From assembly GCA_013433145.1 (NCBI GenBank), contig CM024175.1:5874516-5938515 (forward strand): a stretch of DNA of 64,000 bases, written 5' to 3'. Below are positions 1-11,770 of this stretch, one piece after another. The notes under the pieces were generated by a model that saw only the letters and a program-made list of their open reading frames with translations, searched no databases and was not told the origin of the DNA. The translations under genes were made by a program, and so were the position numbers. The number at the start of each line of letters is the position of its first letter. The first letter of the stretch is position 1. The stretch comes from Ascaris suum. Its lineage: Eukaryota; Nematoda; Chromadorea; Rhabditida; Ascarididae.

Positions 1-131
1 TCAGGTGAACCGATGCATATATCAAGTCAGCGTTTGTGATGCGCTTTCGCATTTGCAACCTTAGGGATAACGGTGCCAGAGAATGCTTTCGGAAGAAAAT
101 CCAGATTTTAGTGCAGGAATGTGATATTTAC

Positions 132-326
132 CAATGCTGTGTTAGATCGTAACTGGAACAGCTGAATGAACGAAGATAAAGCAGGAGCACTTTCGGTGAC
201 TTGGATCACTTCTAGCAGTCGCTCGCTCTGAAGGTGCTCAAAAGACAGAAATATTGCTAAGAAGACGACTCGCATGCATTCGTCGAAGCGAGAGGAAAAG
301 GAGGAGTCAGTAGTCACGAGCAGCAT
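132..326 (-). CDS. Partial internal exon of an unrecognised gene
   Basis: An open frame on the minus strand begins at an ATG (326) and stays open without interruption further upstream to about 351. It ends at a plausible GT donor (gtaaat) at 131-130. The peptide, about 65 residues up to the donor, has balanced composition and looks helical, with segments such as DECMRVVFLAIFLSFEHLQS and RLLEVIQV. It has no Cys or repeat pattern that I recognise. The gene would continue toward position 1 and beyond the window. The upstream boundary is not fixed: an AG lies just before the frame but has a weak polypyrimidine tract. I do not recognise the family. It could be a chance open frame, but the clean donor and amino-acid composition favour a real exon. 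Confidence 0.4.
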
Positions 327-351
327 CCTGTTGCATCTTCTTCTGAGCGCC

Positions 352-2377
352 GTAATGGAGTTTAAATTTTATGCAACGTTAAATTGAAATTCTAACGCTT
401 GGAAAGAAACGATTTTTATGAGGCATCTATTTTAACTGTAAGAAAGAAGGAAAGTGCATTTCTGAAGTGGTTCGAAGAGAGACGGGCGCATTAATCAAAG
501 GGCATTTCAGTCTCCTTTTCACACGTAAATAACACTTTAAAGTTTAATGAATACAACAACGGGAAGGTAGCCACTGTGTATAGCAAGCGTTATTCTTGCG
601 GAAATAACTTAATCAGCACATCGTCTGCGGGTCCGTCTTAGAATTGGCTATTTTCAATCGTCTTCATCGTATCAGTGATGATGCGATCATTTGACGAATT
701 TTCGTCCAACATTTCAAATGGCAAAGTGGATTTTGACGAAATTTCTAATAATATCGAACGATATAGTGAGCTTTCTCAAAGGATGAAAACAATTTCAGCG
801 ATATGTTTATTTCTGCAAGGGATTCGCGAGTGATGCAGGGGACGAGGTGAAATTTTTCAAAAATGTACGAAGGTTCAGCGAAGGTTTTCCCGGAAATTAT
901 TGACGTCATCATCATTAGAGTATAGTTTGCCTAAACTACAAAAATATTGGCCCGACACAGTAAATTTTTGCTGTATTACAAATTCAGGTGAAAAGGACGT
1001 TCAGTTTCGGCTGCATCCATTAGAAGGCCAAGGAAATACGGTGACAAAAGTTCTCAAACGATTCAAACGATTCGACGGTTTTTAAAAAAACATTCCGAAC
1101 GAGCTTTAGGAAATGAGATTGTTTTCAAAATTATTAGACGCCTTAAAAATCGGGCGGATTCCTCTTAGGACTTTGCAACAATTTAAATTATGCTGTTTAA
1201 CTAATTTAGTCAATGAGCTCTTCGAGAGGTTTTACTGCGACGCCAACAATTCATGAGATCATAACGGATATGCAATTGAATTCACGTAACAACAACAAAA
1301 AAAAAACTGAAATGAAACAAAGCAATTGAAGCAGCGGCATTTTATAACAAAAGACGAATAATATGAAACCTATTCGTGTCCAAAGAATGGCTTAGTTCCA
1401 GTAATATTGTGCGAAAAAAATGCTCTCGGACACGAATTTGGTGTCATCAGAAATGTGGCGCTGCCAATTTCCTTATCATTTTGGACGCTTTCCGCCGATC
1501 TTCCTATTCCGAACGAATAAAAAAAAAACTAGCTATAACGACAACTAAGCAGAGAGCGACCTCGCAGTTGTTTTGGTGAAATGATGTAGCAAAATGTTGC
1601 TAGCAACCTCCTATCAACCGGTCAGCTTTGAAGGTGTGGCAGCAAATATAGGGATATTTTAGGACAAAAAACCAACAGTATGGGAACGACTTATATGGAT
1701 GACAAGGTGCAGTGCATTTCGATGGCTACAACTATGCGCCCGGAACTTTGACTGTGACGCTGGCAAAGAGGTGAACCATGTCACTGGTAACCAGAATAAG
1801 TTGACACGTTTAGCAAATCAACCAGCGAGGTAGAGCAAATATCGTAAATAAATTATGAAATAAAAGGGAACAAGAACAGTGATGAACTCTTTCAGCAGGT
1901 GCTAACCTCGACGCAGCGTATCGCCACTCATCTCCCTATATTTTATCTCGAAGCGTAACTTAGTGTTTAGAAAGCGCCTAAGTATTGGAGAATTCCTCTT
2001 TTGAATAGAATTTGGTGAATTCATGAAAAAGTTTAAAAAATTGTATTCACCAAGAACTCACGGAAATATTATAGTTACTTCTGATGTAGTTTAAACTGGT
2101 ACAGGAAGACCTGCAGTAGAATAAACGGTATAATGAACCAGCACCCATAAACATATAAGTTTTTTGTTAGCTGAATCTCTTCTCTCAATCCACTTCTCCA
2201 TAAACGAGAACGACAATCGAAACAATAGCTTCATCTCTAGCAAAAAGATTGTAAAACAAGGAGTTCCGCATAGGTGAATGTTATGAATATTACCTCCTAC
2301 GCTATTCATATTGCACTTGTCTGAACTAAACAAAATGGAGTGAATGTCACGATGATGAGTTTGCCAATGACATTGAA
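352..2377. other. No supported gene
   Basis: I see no exon with matching splice sites and phase here. A 53-codon plus-strand frame starting at 678 (MMRSFDEF...) has coding-like composition but no splice partner. Several A-runs occur. The remaining open frames are short and unremarkable. Confidence 0.4.
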
Positions 2378-3502
2378 ATGACATTTTCCGAACGAACACA
2401 CCAGGTGCAAGCAAAAACGAGTGAAAGTGAGTGCGAAGTTGCAACGTTTCTGAAAGGGCAGCATGTAAAAAATCCTTTCAGGACAGCGGTAAGTCTGCCA
2501 ATCGGCAGTAGAAAGCAGTTGCGCCCACTGGGCTGATATGTTCAAAGCCGTGGCTATGCGCAAGAAGAACTTAAAGCAGCTGAAAATTTCGGACCAGATG
2601 AACAGCGGTCATCAGAAGCACTTCAGGGAAACTTCAAAAAAATCCAAGCTTCGAAAGCGAAGGACTAATGATAGCTGGAAACGCTTGTCGTACGGTTGCA
2701 AAAATGATTCTATTCGTCTAAACAACCGCCAAACCGCAATCTATTGCAATAGCCGTTTCGGTTGCATCTTGTAAATTGCCATTTTACTCACCGTTAACAA
2801 TATTTGCGCTCTGAAATAGCGTTAACTTACAGCCGTTTTCGATCTACATGTACTTTGCCGTTGTGTATTGTGTATTTTGATATCCATAAAGGTTAGTGGC
2901 TAATCAATGCGATAAATGACTTCACTTCGTTGGGCCAAAAAATGAGACGAGTTCTGGCCAAATTCGTTAACTATATTAATTGTAAGAAGAGTACTGAGCA
3001 AGGCTGCTAGCTAGTCAAGAAAATATTTCATTCTTTTCGAGTATCAAAGAACTTTTCTTCAGCTGTATAGTTTTCAAAATGCACCATGGTGCTCATAAAC
3101 AAAACGGAAGTTGCGATCTCGGCAACAACTGCTATTTGATAAGCAAGTGCAGTAGTTTTTGCACTGCAACGATAGCTGTCAAAAACAGGAACAGAAAGGA
3201 AGAGAAAGAGAAAGGAGAGAAGTGAAAGCTGCATTGTAATTGATAGGCGGTACATAACAGCTGACAGTCGTAATAACTGATAACGGCGGAATAAAAACAG
3301 CGATAGTAATTGACGTAAATTAACGGGAAATTTTACTGAGTCCTCCGTTGAATCAAGACAGCAGAGGCAATAAAGCGAATCAAAAATACAACTTGATAAT
3401 TTTCAGCTCATTTATCGTAACCATTGCACGATTAGCGCAAAAAGTCACTCCCGAAACAGCACAGTGAGGAACGAGCTGACGTCTCAGAGCAGCCGACAAT
3501 AA
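2378..3502 (+). CDS. Candidate two-exon small protein (weak)
   Basis: Exon 1 (2378-2488) runs from ATG (MTFSERTHQVQ...) to a strong donor, gcg|gtaagt, in phase 0. Exon 2 (3407-3502) follows a strong acceptor, aattttcag, also in phase 0. It ends at a TAA that overlaps an AATAAA at 3498-3503. The product would be 68 residues, hydrophilic, with two Cys and no recognisable domain. Support is limited to two good splice signals with compatible phase; there is no homology evidence. The overlap of stop codon and poly(A) signal is unusual and could instead mean coincidence. Confidence 0.2.
3028..3255 (-). CDS. Candidate small secreted or membrane peptide (weak)
   Basis: This is a minus-strand frame of 75 codons. 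Counting from an internal Met, it has a classic signal-peptide-like start (MQLSLLSFLFLFLSVPVF), then one Cys, a second hydrophobic stretch (IAVVAEIATSVLF) and a charged C-terminus ending RKE. No splice site is required, since the frame runs from ATG to TGA. A chance low-complexity pyrimidine tract could also produce the hydrophobic start, so this is only a candidate. Confidence 0.25.
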   Translation of the reverse strand: MYRLSITMQLSLLSFLFLFLSVPVFDSYRCSAKTTALAYQIAVVAEIATSVLFMSTMVHFENYTAEEKFFDTRKE

Positions 3503-3910
3503 AATTAAATTTACGTGCTAATTCGACGAGTCGTTTAACTATCTGCCGCAACGTTTGAACCATATCTTGTCAAACACTGCGGGCAGCGACTAGCTGCCAA
3601 TCAACATGATCATATTCACTCATGCTGTTGGTGGCAGTGACAAGGTGCTGTCACTTAAGTTGCCTAAAGAGTCTTCATACTAAAGCATATCGCAATAATG
3701 GATACATGTGGTTTCAGAATGCCAGTAGGGAACGGCAGTGAGGAGTGCCCACCACCAGCAATCCGCACAATGTGATAACTGTTACAATAGAGAGAACAAA
3801 CACAGTAATTGCCTCATAGTGTTTTTAAAAAATCTGAGGGACATCCGACTCGTCCTAGACCCTCTCGGATACCGCTCCTGACCTCTTGGACAGTTCACGA
3901 TCCCCCAAGG

Positions 3911-3953
3911 CTCATTAATTGGCCACCAGGATCCTGACTCATTAATTGGCCAC
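3911..3953. repeat. Short direct repeat
   Basis: The 16-mer ctcattaattggccac occurs at 3911-3926 and again at 3938-3953, separated by 11 bp. Confidence 0.8.
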
Positions 3954-4015
3954 GTCGTTCATCCAAACTCTTGCTCTATCACTAGTGGTTTTATCTCTAT
4001 CATTAGTCGTGAATT

Positions 4016-4204
4016 TTATAGTGGGGGGAAGAGACGTTGGTTGAACATAATGAAAGGAAAAGTCACAATGAGCAGCGCTGCGATCAGCCAAACAGCAAGC
4101 AATTGCTGGGCATTTTTCGATGTGCCGACGCTATGACTATCGCTAGTTCCCAACGGGTTGCTATCGGAAAAATTCGCTGTCGAATATTTGGGCACAGCTG
4201 TTCC
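4016..4204 (-). CDS. Candidate terminal exon with C-terminal membrane helix
   Basis: The minus-strand frame encodes a Ser/Thr/Asn-rich segment followed by one strong hydrophobic helix (LLAVWLIAALLIVTFPFIMF) and a short tail, NQRLFPPL, before TAA. An in-frame stop lies just upstream of 4219, so a splice acceptor inside the frame is needed. Two AGs, near 4204 (ttcaag) and a little further in (gaacag), could serve. The pattern of a low-complexity ectodomain plus a C-terminal anchor resembles membrane or GPI-type nematode proteins, but no family is recognised. Confidence 0.3.
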   Translation of the reverse strand, partial: GTAVPKYSTANFSDSNPLGTSDSHSVGTSKNAQQLLAVWLIAALLIVTFPFIMFNQRLFPPL

Positions 4205-4894
4205 ACTTGAAACATCCACTTATTGAAGAGCAATAAAATGGCCTTGTGGAAATTTCATATGCGAATTCATGACTTCCGACGTAATGACAGGCCCTTGGCA
4301 AGGCCTCCGGCCTAGAAAAGTCGCAACGAGATTAAAAAGTCCTGAAACTTTTATTCGGCTCTAATTCATTGAGTGGCGCGCCATTTATATTGCAATTGAT
4401 TCTACTGTGAGAACAACTCAGACGAGCCAAAGAAGATCATTTGCATTTTTGCAGCTTTCTGGTTGTGTTGTATTTGCCAAAGCAATTGAGACAAAAATTT
4501 CCATGGAACTTGGCGCTTTTATCAGTCGCCTAATTCATCAAATTTTGGTAATATTCCCCTTGATGTGTGGTGAATCCATCACACATAGCGCAATATTTTA
4601 GCTAATCAGCATGCGCATTCATGGTATGCGAAAGACTATTTCCAGTTCCACACGCTTCATCAACAAGTATCGCGAAATCCCAACAAATAGAAAAACACAC
4701 AATAATGATTCGTTGTTTTAAGCAGAATGCCGCCATCCCAAACTTCTGCAAAAGATTCCAGTTATCAGTTTGATAAACTGTAAGATGCGAATCCGGAAGA
4801 AGTAAGATGCAAGCATGCTTAAGCAGATTGCATTTAAACTCCCATTGCTCTCGTAAAAATAATCAGTCAATTGGAATACTGCTACCGCATGTCA

Positions 4895-5124
4895 CTAGAA
4901 TGTGTGGCTGTACTCAGCAGTCTTCTCTATTTTAAACAGCTGAGATTGATGGATAGACAAGGCACCGATGCACACATCGGCATGATATTGCAATGATGCC
5001 CTCTGGAAATAAGGATTTTCGGAAGCATGAAAGGCGCCTAGAAGGACGACGATCAAAACCCCCTCAGGCATCCGCTGCCAAAATTCGATCTCTGAGTCGA
5101 ATTTTGAGGACCCGCCAGAACTTG
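4895..5124 (-). CDS. Candidate terminal exon, unknown protein
   Basis: After an acceptor (gaatttccag) the minus-strand frame runs 75 codons to TAG. The peptide alternates a Ser/Gly linker, an aromatic/charged stretch (SEIEFWQRMPEG), a hydrophobic strand (VLIVVLLGAF) and an amphipathic end. This looks like part of a folded alpha/beta domain. The overlapping plus-strand frame at 4993-5313 is Lys/Arg-rich and is probably the shadow. The family is not recognised. Confidence 0.3.
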
Positions 5125-8100
5125 CTGGAAATTCTGTCATTTAAATTACAACATAGGAACTTTTTAAAGAAAATTTGCTACTTCTGTTTGAAGTTTGCAG
5201 TTGGCGATCGCACAAAATTTGCGGTTTTGAAGTTAGCGAGATCTGTCAAAATAGGTGGAAGGGAGAGGCGTGAGGATTTCGGCATTGGAAAAAATCGCCT
5301 ACATATGACCTAAAAACTTGTGGTGTCACAGCAATATTGGGTAGGTGTTACCTGTGAATTTAGAGGCATGAAATGAGTGGGAACGACAAGCAAAAATCAT
5401 AAAGTAACGGGGCACATGCAAATTCAACTGACACAGGAGAAGGTGAAAGATAACATACCTTGTATGAAGCGAATGTGTGCATCCGCGTGGCATGACGCAA
5501 GAAAAAGGCTATTTAGTTAAGCAAAGACAAGTGTACGAAATTATCTGCCATAAAGAATTCGATGATGCCCTTAGAAGGAGCGTTCCATATGTCATCGCAG
5601 TAATTTGATAACAACAGTAGCACCGAAAAACAGTAATAAAATAAACAACAGTAAAAGCTACAGCCACAATAACAAAAGTCGTTTATTGATCGTTAGGCTC
5701 GAAGATCCCCGTCAATAAACGCAAAGAGCTGAGTACGCGTATTAGTGCTGAAAGTTGTTTTGAGGCTTGCACACAAACACGTGATGTGATGATTAATTAG
5801 GACAGACAAAAGAGCTCACACGCTTCTTCCTAGCATCCAATGCCTTGCTTTGCAACTGCATGTCATTGGGAGTATCGAGATGGGACGAACTTCAGGAACT
5901 TTAATTGTGAGGACTAAGGAACAAATAAAGCTCAGTTCCCAATCCCAATTTACTCGACCACATAGGTGCGGAAGAGGTGAAATGGATGAAGGTATGTCAT
6001 CCGCCGTGTTCAATATAGTCGATTCAATCTCATTAGTGAATAGAAGTGAGTATAGTAAAACAAATGGAAGAAGTTTGACGACAGCACGAGCTTAAGAAGC
6101 CCATGCATTTTCTTCACTGCTTTCGTTGGCTGTCCAGAATTTTCGCGTTCGAGCACTTCGATGCACTTTTCCTGCAAAAATTTCTCCAGCAAAACGCATT
6201 TTTAATCGCATAGATAGAGTTGCTTCGAGGCTCCGCCATAATCAATCTTTGCGAGTTGCTTACTGAAATAGTCACTCTTCTCCCGGCTTGCAGTTTTGGT
6301 AATGATGCTTGTAAACGCTTTTTGCAGAAGATGTTCTAGTACCTCGCTTGATGGGTTTTTTCACTTCTTCGACATGGTCGATTCACCTTCCCTCCCGTTT
6401 CTTCAATGAACAACCTTTATTGACAACTTCACTAGTATGACGCCTATCCTTCCCTCTTTTTCCATATACTGTCGTTGTGAACGCCAAATTGCAAGTTACC
6501 TTAGAAATTGCAGCGAGTGCAGCGCCTGCAACAAATATTTATAAGCACCAGGCCTATTACGTTCTTAAAAGTAGATGCACATGCTCAGATATGCTGCTAT
6601 AATCTCTCTGAAATTTTGTTTCTCATTAGGTACAGTCTAAGGAACCTGTTTCCTCTGCTTATGTCAAAAACTGAAGAGTCTCTGCGATCTTGCCCACGTC
6701 TTCAAGTTCCTCTCTTTTCCTCATGCAGTGGTCACACTCTTCTCGATGTTCACCTATAAATAAGTTGCCTATGATTTATGCTTTGTCTGCTCGAACACTT
6801 GCTTACGCTTTTGACGACGCCCTTTTAGTTTGCTCGTTCAAAAGAGGACGTTATCTGGAAGTTCACAGCAAAAGCGGTTTCTTTATGACTTCATCATGCC
6901 GTAACGATTCCAGCAAAAATAACGCTGACAGTTCCATAGAGCTATCGCTCCAATTGACGTTCTATATTGGAAATCAAGCACTCAGTGTCACTGTTCGCAA
7001 AATTAATAAAGTGTTGAAATTTTTAGAGAGAAGAGAGAGAATTGCTCGAATGACGAATTGTGAAATAAAGAGAGAAGTTGCAAAGTGCATAGTACCAACA
7101 GCGACGGAATTGACAAATGAGTATAAGCAGTTACGAAAGCATCAGAAGGCATGAAAATAGAAGATGAAAGTTGCAAAACGGCCAGTCAGAGATTCCAGTG
7201 ACAAACAAATGCGACTGCGACGAAATCCGGAAAGAAGCTTCAAAAAACTGGATCTTCTCCTTTTTCGGAGAACGAGATTTTTTTTTTGAACTCAGTAGCA
7301 GATTAGTTAGTTTGTATTTTTTAGTTTGTGCCTTCTTTCCCTTCCAGGAAACCAAGACCATTTTATACACCTTCCAGATCTTATGGGAAAATTCTGTACG
7401 TGATTATGACGCCGAGCCGAGCAAGGTGTGCCATCTTCTCCCCCTTTCCCCAACTATGGCATTCGTTTAAATATATTATCTAGGCCAGAAGTCCTGTGCG
7501 AGCGACGTTTTAAAACACCTGACTGTACTATTACTTGGAATAATACTGTCAATATCATAATGTCATATGAATATGACAATCATCAGACATTACTTGCCTC
7601 AGTTAGAAAGTGCCCTGGGCGATTTCTCTTGTTCATTTCACAACTTCCGTTTTTTTCTCAATAACTCTTCTCATATGAGCCAGTTCGTTTCTGCCTTTCG
7701 ATAAGCGATTACCACTTCCACTGTTTCGTTTCCCCGCACCGGAATTCTCATGAAATTTTTCCGCTTACCCTCTTGCAGCAGCTGGGCGTTGTGAAGGTAG
7801 AGCTTCGACGGTTGGCTGAAGCAGCTTCTAGTATACATCTATGCCTTAACTTCATTCTCTGATCTTTTTTTCATTTACCACTGAGATGGTATTGCTACTC
7901 ATGTTTTCATCTTTTTCCTGTGATATTTGCAACTTCTTGGCCACTACGATTTTCTACATTTATGAACGGCTGCCATTTTTCTCCTCTGATTTATATTCCA
8001 CCCTCTCTCTGCATTATTTGACCATATTATCGAGCATTGATTTTCTTGGGGATACGGTTGAGATTTTTTGCTAGTTATCTGTTCGAGAGCTGCTGGCAGC

Positions 8101-9303
8101 TGGAGAGCGATTATTAAGTGTGATGTGATCTGACTTTTTCGTGGGACTGAGGTTTTTTCAGTTATTTATAAACACACCAGCTTTTTATCAGACCAGATGA
8201 GTTCTTTTGAAGATTTCTGAGACGATTCTGTGTCGAAGAATCCCTTGATTTTCTTGAGACTACACCAAAATTTATAGCCGCTAAGATAGCTGCAGCACAA
8301 TGTGACTGACTATGGTTATCGATGAGGATTTCCAATATTTTAGACGCATTGCCTATTTCTTCGCGATTGGGAATTTCCAGATTCGTCATTTGTTGCTGCT
8401 GCTCTGCCTTCATTTTGCAATAACTCAAGTAGACTCGGTTTCTACCAAATGGAATTCTAAATAATATGCGGAGTCGAGAGATTATTAATTAATGCTGATG
8501 CCCCTAACATCTGGAAGCTACTCTCCGCTGAAGATTTTCTCTGAATTGCAAGATGACGTTAACCGAAACCGGAAGTTCCCCAGCACTTGCCTCCATTCTG
8601 CTTTTTTCATAGGCTTTATCCGAACTTCTTTGTTATAAATGTACTGCAGTATTAGTGGTAAACCATTTTTTTGTCGAAAGCAGAGGCACTAAATATCATT
8701 TTCGCATGTAAACTGCTGGATTTTCGAAACTTTGGCTGTTTGGCAGCGCCTACACGTTGAACAAGACACCCGTATGCCTGACATTTCGACTTTTCGACGG
8801 TCCTTTTTTCTGACCTCTAGATCGCCAGAACAGTACGCTTAATGGAAGTGCTTTCCTCACAGCAACATTTCCTCGTCTATCTGTCAAGTTTCAGAAGCGG
8901 TCTTTTCATTTGTGATCAACGTTACGAGGACTTTATTAGCATGATTTCGCACTGCGTGCATTCCATATCACCAATGCATATTCTTCGTGAATTTTCTTAG
9001 CTTCGAATCGATTTCTGAGTGCGTTTCACAGAGGTCATGCCAGCAAGTGGTCAAATACTTGAATGGATTTTACCTAAACCGTTCACTAACTACTCCTTCA
9101 GCAGCATGCCTAGTCCTGCTTCCAAATGCTCTTCACGGTGCGCAATGGGCGCATATTTTTGTCCTCTCCTTCTTAAATTCAAACCTTGTATGCTTTCCAG
9201 GAATCTTCGCCTGACTTTCGTTTTTTTTTCACTCTTTGCACTATATTTTCAGTTCTCCCAACTCCTTGATTAGTCTCTCACTCGTACCGTTCGTTCCCAG
9301 AGC
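5125..9303. other. Long stretch without a supported gene
   Basis: The plus strand is pyrimidine-rich between about 6250 and 9300, which creates many spurious open frames. A possible small exon at 7352-7426 (acceptor cccttccag, donor aag|gtgtgc) and a 154-codon frame at 6690-7154 lack any recognisable domain or linked partner. I call no gene here. Confidence 0.4.
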
Positions 9304-9489
9304 ATGTTTATTGAACTTTCCTTCCTCCTTTTATCCATACTCCTCGCTCTTTCGATGGCTTGGCGGAGCTCGGCCACTCTCTCAGCTTCTCGTCAGCCTC
9401 CTTTGAGCAGGGCTTTCCCTTACCTGCCCATCTCTTGTCCGTACCAAGTTGAACCGACCTTCCTTCCTGAAAACTCCAATAACATTTGA
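9304..9489 (+). CDS. Candidate small secreted protein
   Basis: The ATG at 9304 lies three bases behind an acceptor-like cgttcccag, which could be a spliced-leader addition site. The 61-residue product begins with a textbook signal peptide (FIELSFLLLSILLALSMA). A Ser/Pro-rich mature part follows, with one Cys and a C-terminal Asn run. It may be the whole gene or a first exon with a donor at the gtacca in the second half. The locally pyrimidine-rich DNA makes hydrophobic frames more likely by chance, so confidence is low. Confidence 0.3.
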   Translation: MFIELSFLLLSILLALSMAWRSSATLSASRQPPLSRAFPYLPISCPYQVEPTFLPENSNNI

Positions 9490-10967
9490 AAGAAAGGTGA
9501 GAAATTTCGTTGTGAGAGCAGAAAGTATGCCGAGGGAACTATGTACACACCACTCATAATATCACGCAATATCTGTGTAACTGTCTTTCACAATTTACTT
9601 TAATAAAAGCTGTATGTGAAGGGAACTCCGCCCTACGAACTTCTATTTGCTGTGCCATTGGCTGTCTCGATGACAGAAAACTCTAACATCAGAATGAAGA
9701 AATCTACGACGGAGTGGTGGCGCTGTGCCTCTCTGTCACAAGTGTCTTATATAGCTGAAGCAGAAAAGCTTAAATGTATTGATATAAGTTATATACCTAT
9801 GAATAAGCTGTCGCTGTAGTCTTGTGTGCTCATGTATTTTGTTTTGAGTAATGCACCACTCAGCATTCTAGACGTTCAAGTTGAATTGGGGATGTGAGAT
9901 ACGCGTTATTCGCTTAAATAGATAAAAGCTGCATCTATCTAGATTGCATAAACTGCATAAAAACTGCGTTTAATATAAACCAGATAAAAATTGTAGGATA
10001 AGTTTCCGTGCTTTCTGCACGCTAAGCTCAGAGGGGCACATAGAGGACGACAGAAAGTTAGGCTGTTCATAAATATAAGTCCCTTCTAGAGGGTCTAAAA
10101 GGATGGATAATAAATGTTCTATTCAAATACATTGAACAAATTGCAGTCTGAAAGTGTGCTCAGAAGGAAAGGTTGCAAAACCACTCATCGAAATAAAAAG
10201 TGTAAAGCACAAAACCAGCTCGAGTTTCGACTGTTGATTCTGAGGTGCGGATTTTATCAAACAAGGCTGTCAAGACGTTTTATTCTCAAATTTTGCTGAG
10301 AGATCTTCTCTTGAAAAGGGTGCTGTTCCTTTTGAGGTGATGACTATCGAGTTAACGCAGCAGATTTTAGAATCATCATTGGGGGGAGTTCCCAGGCCAG
10401 TCGAAAATGCCATAATGCGCGGTTGAACTAAAGTTGATGTAAAGAAGTAGATCGATTTGGTGGGGAATTTGAACTGCCACTTAGCAGCTTCCCTAAGTTC
10501 CAGTGCATCCGCCTTATGAAGCTGCCATCATGAATTGTACTTCTCAGTTGTTAATTAATTTTCGCTCCTTTCAACGTAGGATTTATTAAGCTACGTTTGT
10601 CAGCTTCAACAGAACTGCTAGTTTCTTTCGAATAAGCCTTCCAAGAGGTGAAATCATAGCTTCTTAAAAAATCTATAATTTCCAAGAACGGAAAATATAG
10701 TATGCGTTGGTTGTCTGCATCACATGGAACACAGATTAAACAAATAAACTTATATCGAGTGGAGAAATTGCACTCTCTCATCTTTAGCGAGTCGTCTTCC
10801 TAGTTTACTCGAATTAAGTGACGTTCTGTGACCGGAAATTGCGCAGATGAATAAGTTTCCGACATTCTAATCTCTTTATGTTCTAACTAAACGTTGCCAG
10901 TCAAGCAAAAATTAAAAGATTCTGATGTGACGCCTCAATGCCCATGCCGAACTTTGCATGCTCAGCG
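9490..10967. other. No supported gene
   Basis: Only short frames without splice support are visible. The upstream exons of the gene ending at 11750 should lie in or before this stretch, but I could not place them. Confidence 0.4.
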
Positions 10968-11010
10968 ATCTTACATATGGCGTAATCGTTTATTACACCA
11001 TATGTAAGAT
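10968..11010. repeat. Short near-perfect hairpin (19 bp arms)
   Basis: The arms 10968-10986 and 10992-11010 are inverted copies (atcttacatatgg...) with one mismatch and a 5-nt loop (cgttt). See the similar hairpins at 30749 and 38781. Confidence 0.85.
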
Positions 11011-11128
11011 TTCTGGACTATGAATCCTATTGACAATCGTTTAATTTATCGATAACTGACAAAAATAGGCATCCTTCATAGTGTCTCGTTTCTTCTCACG
11101 GACATTATTCGATCTTCGCCACTTACAG

Positions 11129-11750
11129 TCTCCCTCCAACAGTCCTGCTGTATTTGCTTCTGTACGAGTCATAAAAAGCTTTAATTCTTTAATCGCACGT
11201 TTGAGTAAGTAACATCTCATTACAACCGCAATGTCGCTTCTGAACTCGAAAGAACTTTCACGGATTCTATGAGAGTAGCAATTTGGCTGAATGAGATAAT
11301 TGAATTGTTGTAATTATCGTTAAAACTAAGGTATATTGTCTGGATGGTCTTTGATAATATGCATTATTGCGCAATTGTTACCTGGCGCTATAGTGCTCTA
11401 TAGCATGCGTTAGTATGACGCGAATTCGCCTCAACCAGTCGTCACAAGAGCAGCGGCGATAACGTTCGCAACGAAAGACCTATTTACAAAGATGTGTTAG
11501 TGATGCCGATTCACAGCAGGCTGTAATTTACAGGAAATATCGCTTCTACGGTGGATTTCTTGCCGAGAATATGACCGAGGTTACACCATTGCTTGACTGG
11601 CGTGCAAACTGCTCCGAACCATTCATGGAATATGTAAAAGTGAGTCGTTCTTTCATTATTCACAGGTTACCATATTATCGAAAAGATGAGCTTAGCTTAT
11701 TGGATTCATTTAGTTAAACTCTAAATACATCTCCTTATTTTCAGCTCTAG
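11129..11750 (+). CDS. 3' end of an unrecognised multi-exon gene
   Basis: Three exons agree in phase. 11129-11161 lies between cttacag and gtacga. 11534-11639 lies between tttacag and a perfect gtgagt. 11745-11750 follows attttcag and contains only ctc tag. The joined C-terminus reads through a hydrophobic run (LPPTVLLYLLL), then YRFYGGFLAENMTEV, an LLDWRANCSEPF segment, and ends YVKL. A canonical AATAAA lies 14 nt behind the stop. The agreement of five splice signals, phases and poly(A) signal makes this a real gene end. The body upstream was not located and I do not recognise the family. NMT is a possible N-glycosylation site if the segment is luminal. Confidence 0.6.
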
Positions 11751-11764
11751 TCCAGGACTGAAGC

Positions 11765-11770
11765 AATAAA
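11765..11770 (+). terminator. Poly(A) signal AATAAA
   Basis: The hexamer lies just downstream of the stop codon of the gene ending at 11750, at normal nematode spacing. Confidence 0.6.

Noticed and set aside
2091..2444. 117-codon minus-strand open frame
   Set aside because: No motif, and it overlaps a competing frame on the other strand that has a better donor site.
6690..7154. 154-codon plus-strand open frame
   Set aside because: No start context, splice signals, domain or conserved-looking segment; it lies in pyrimidine-rich DNA that yields many chance frames.
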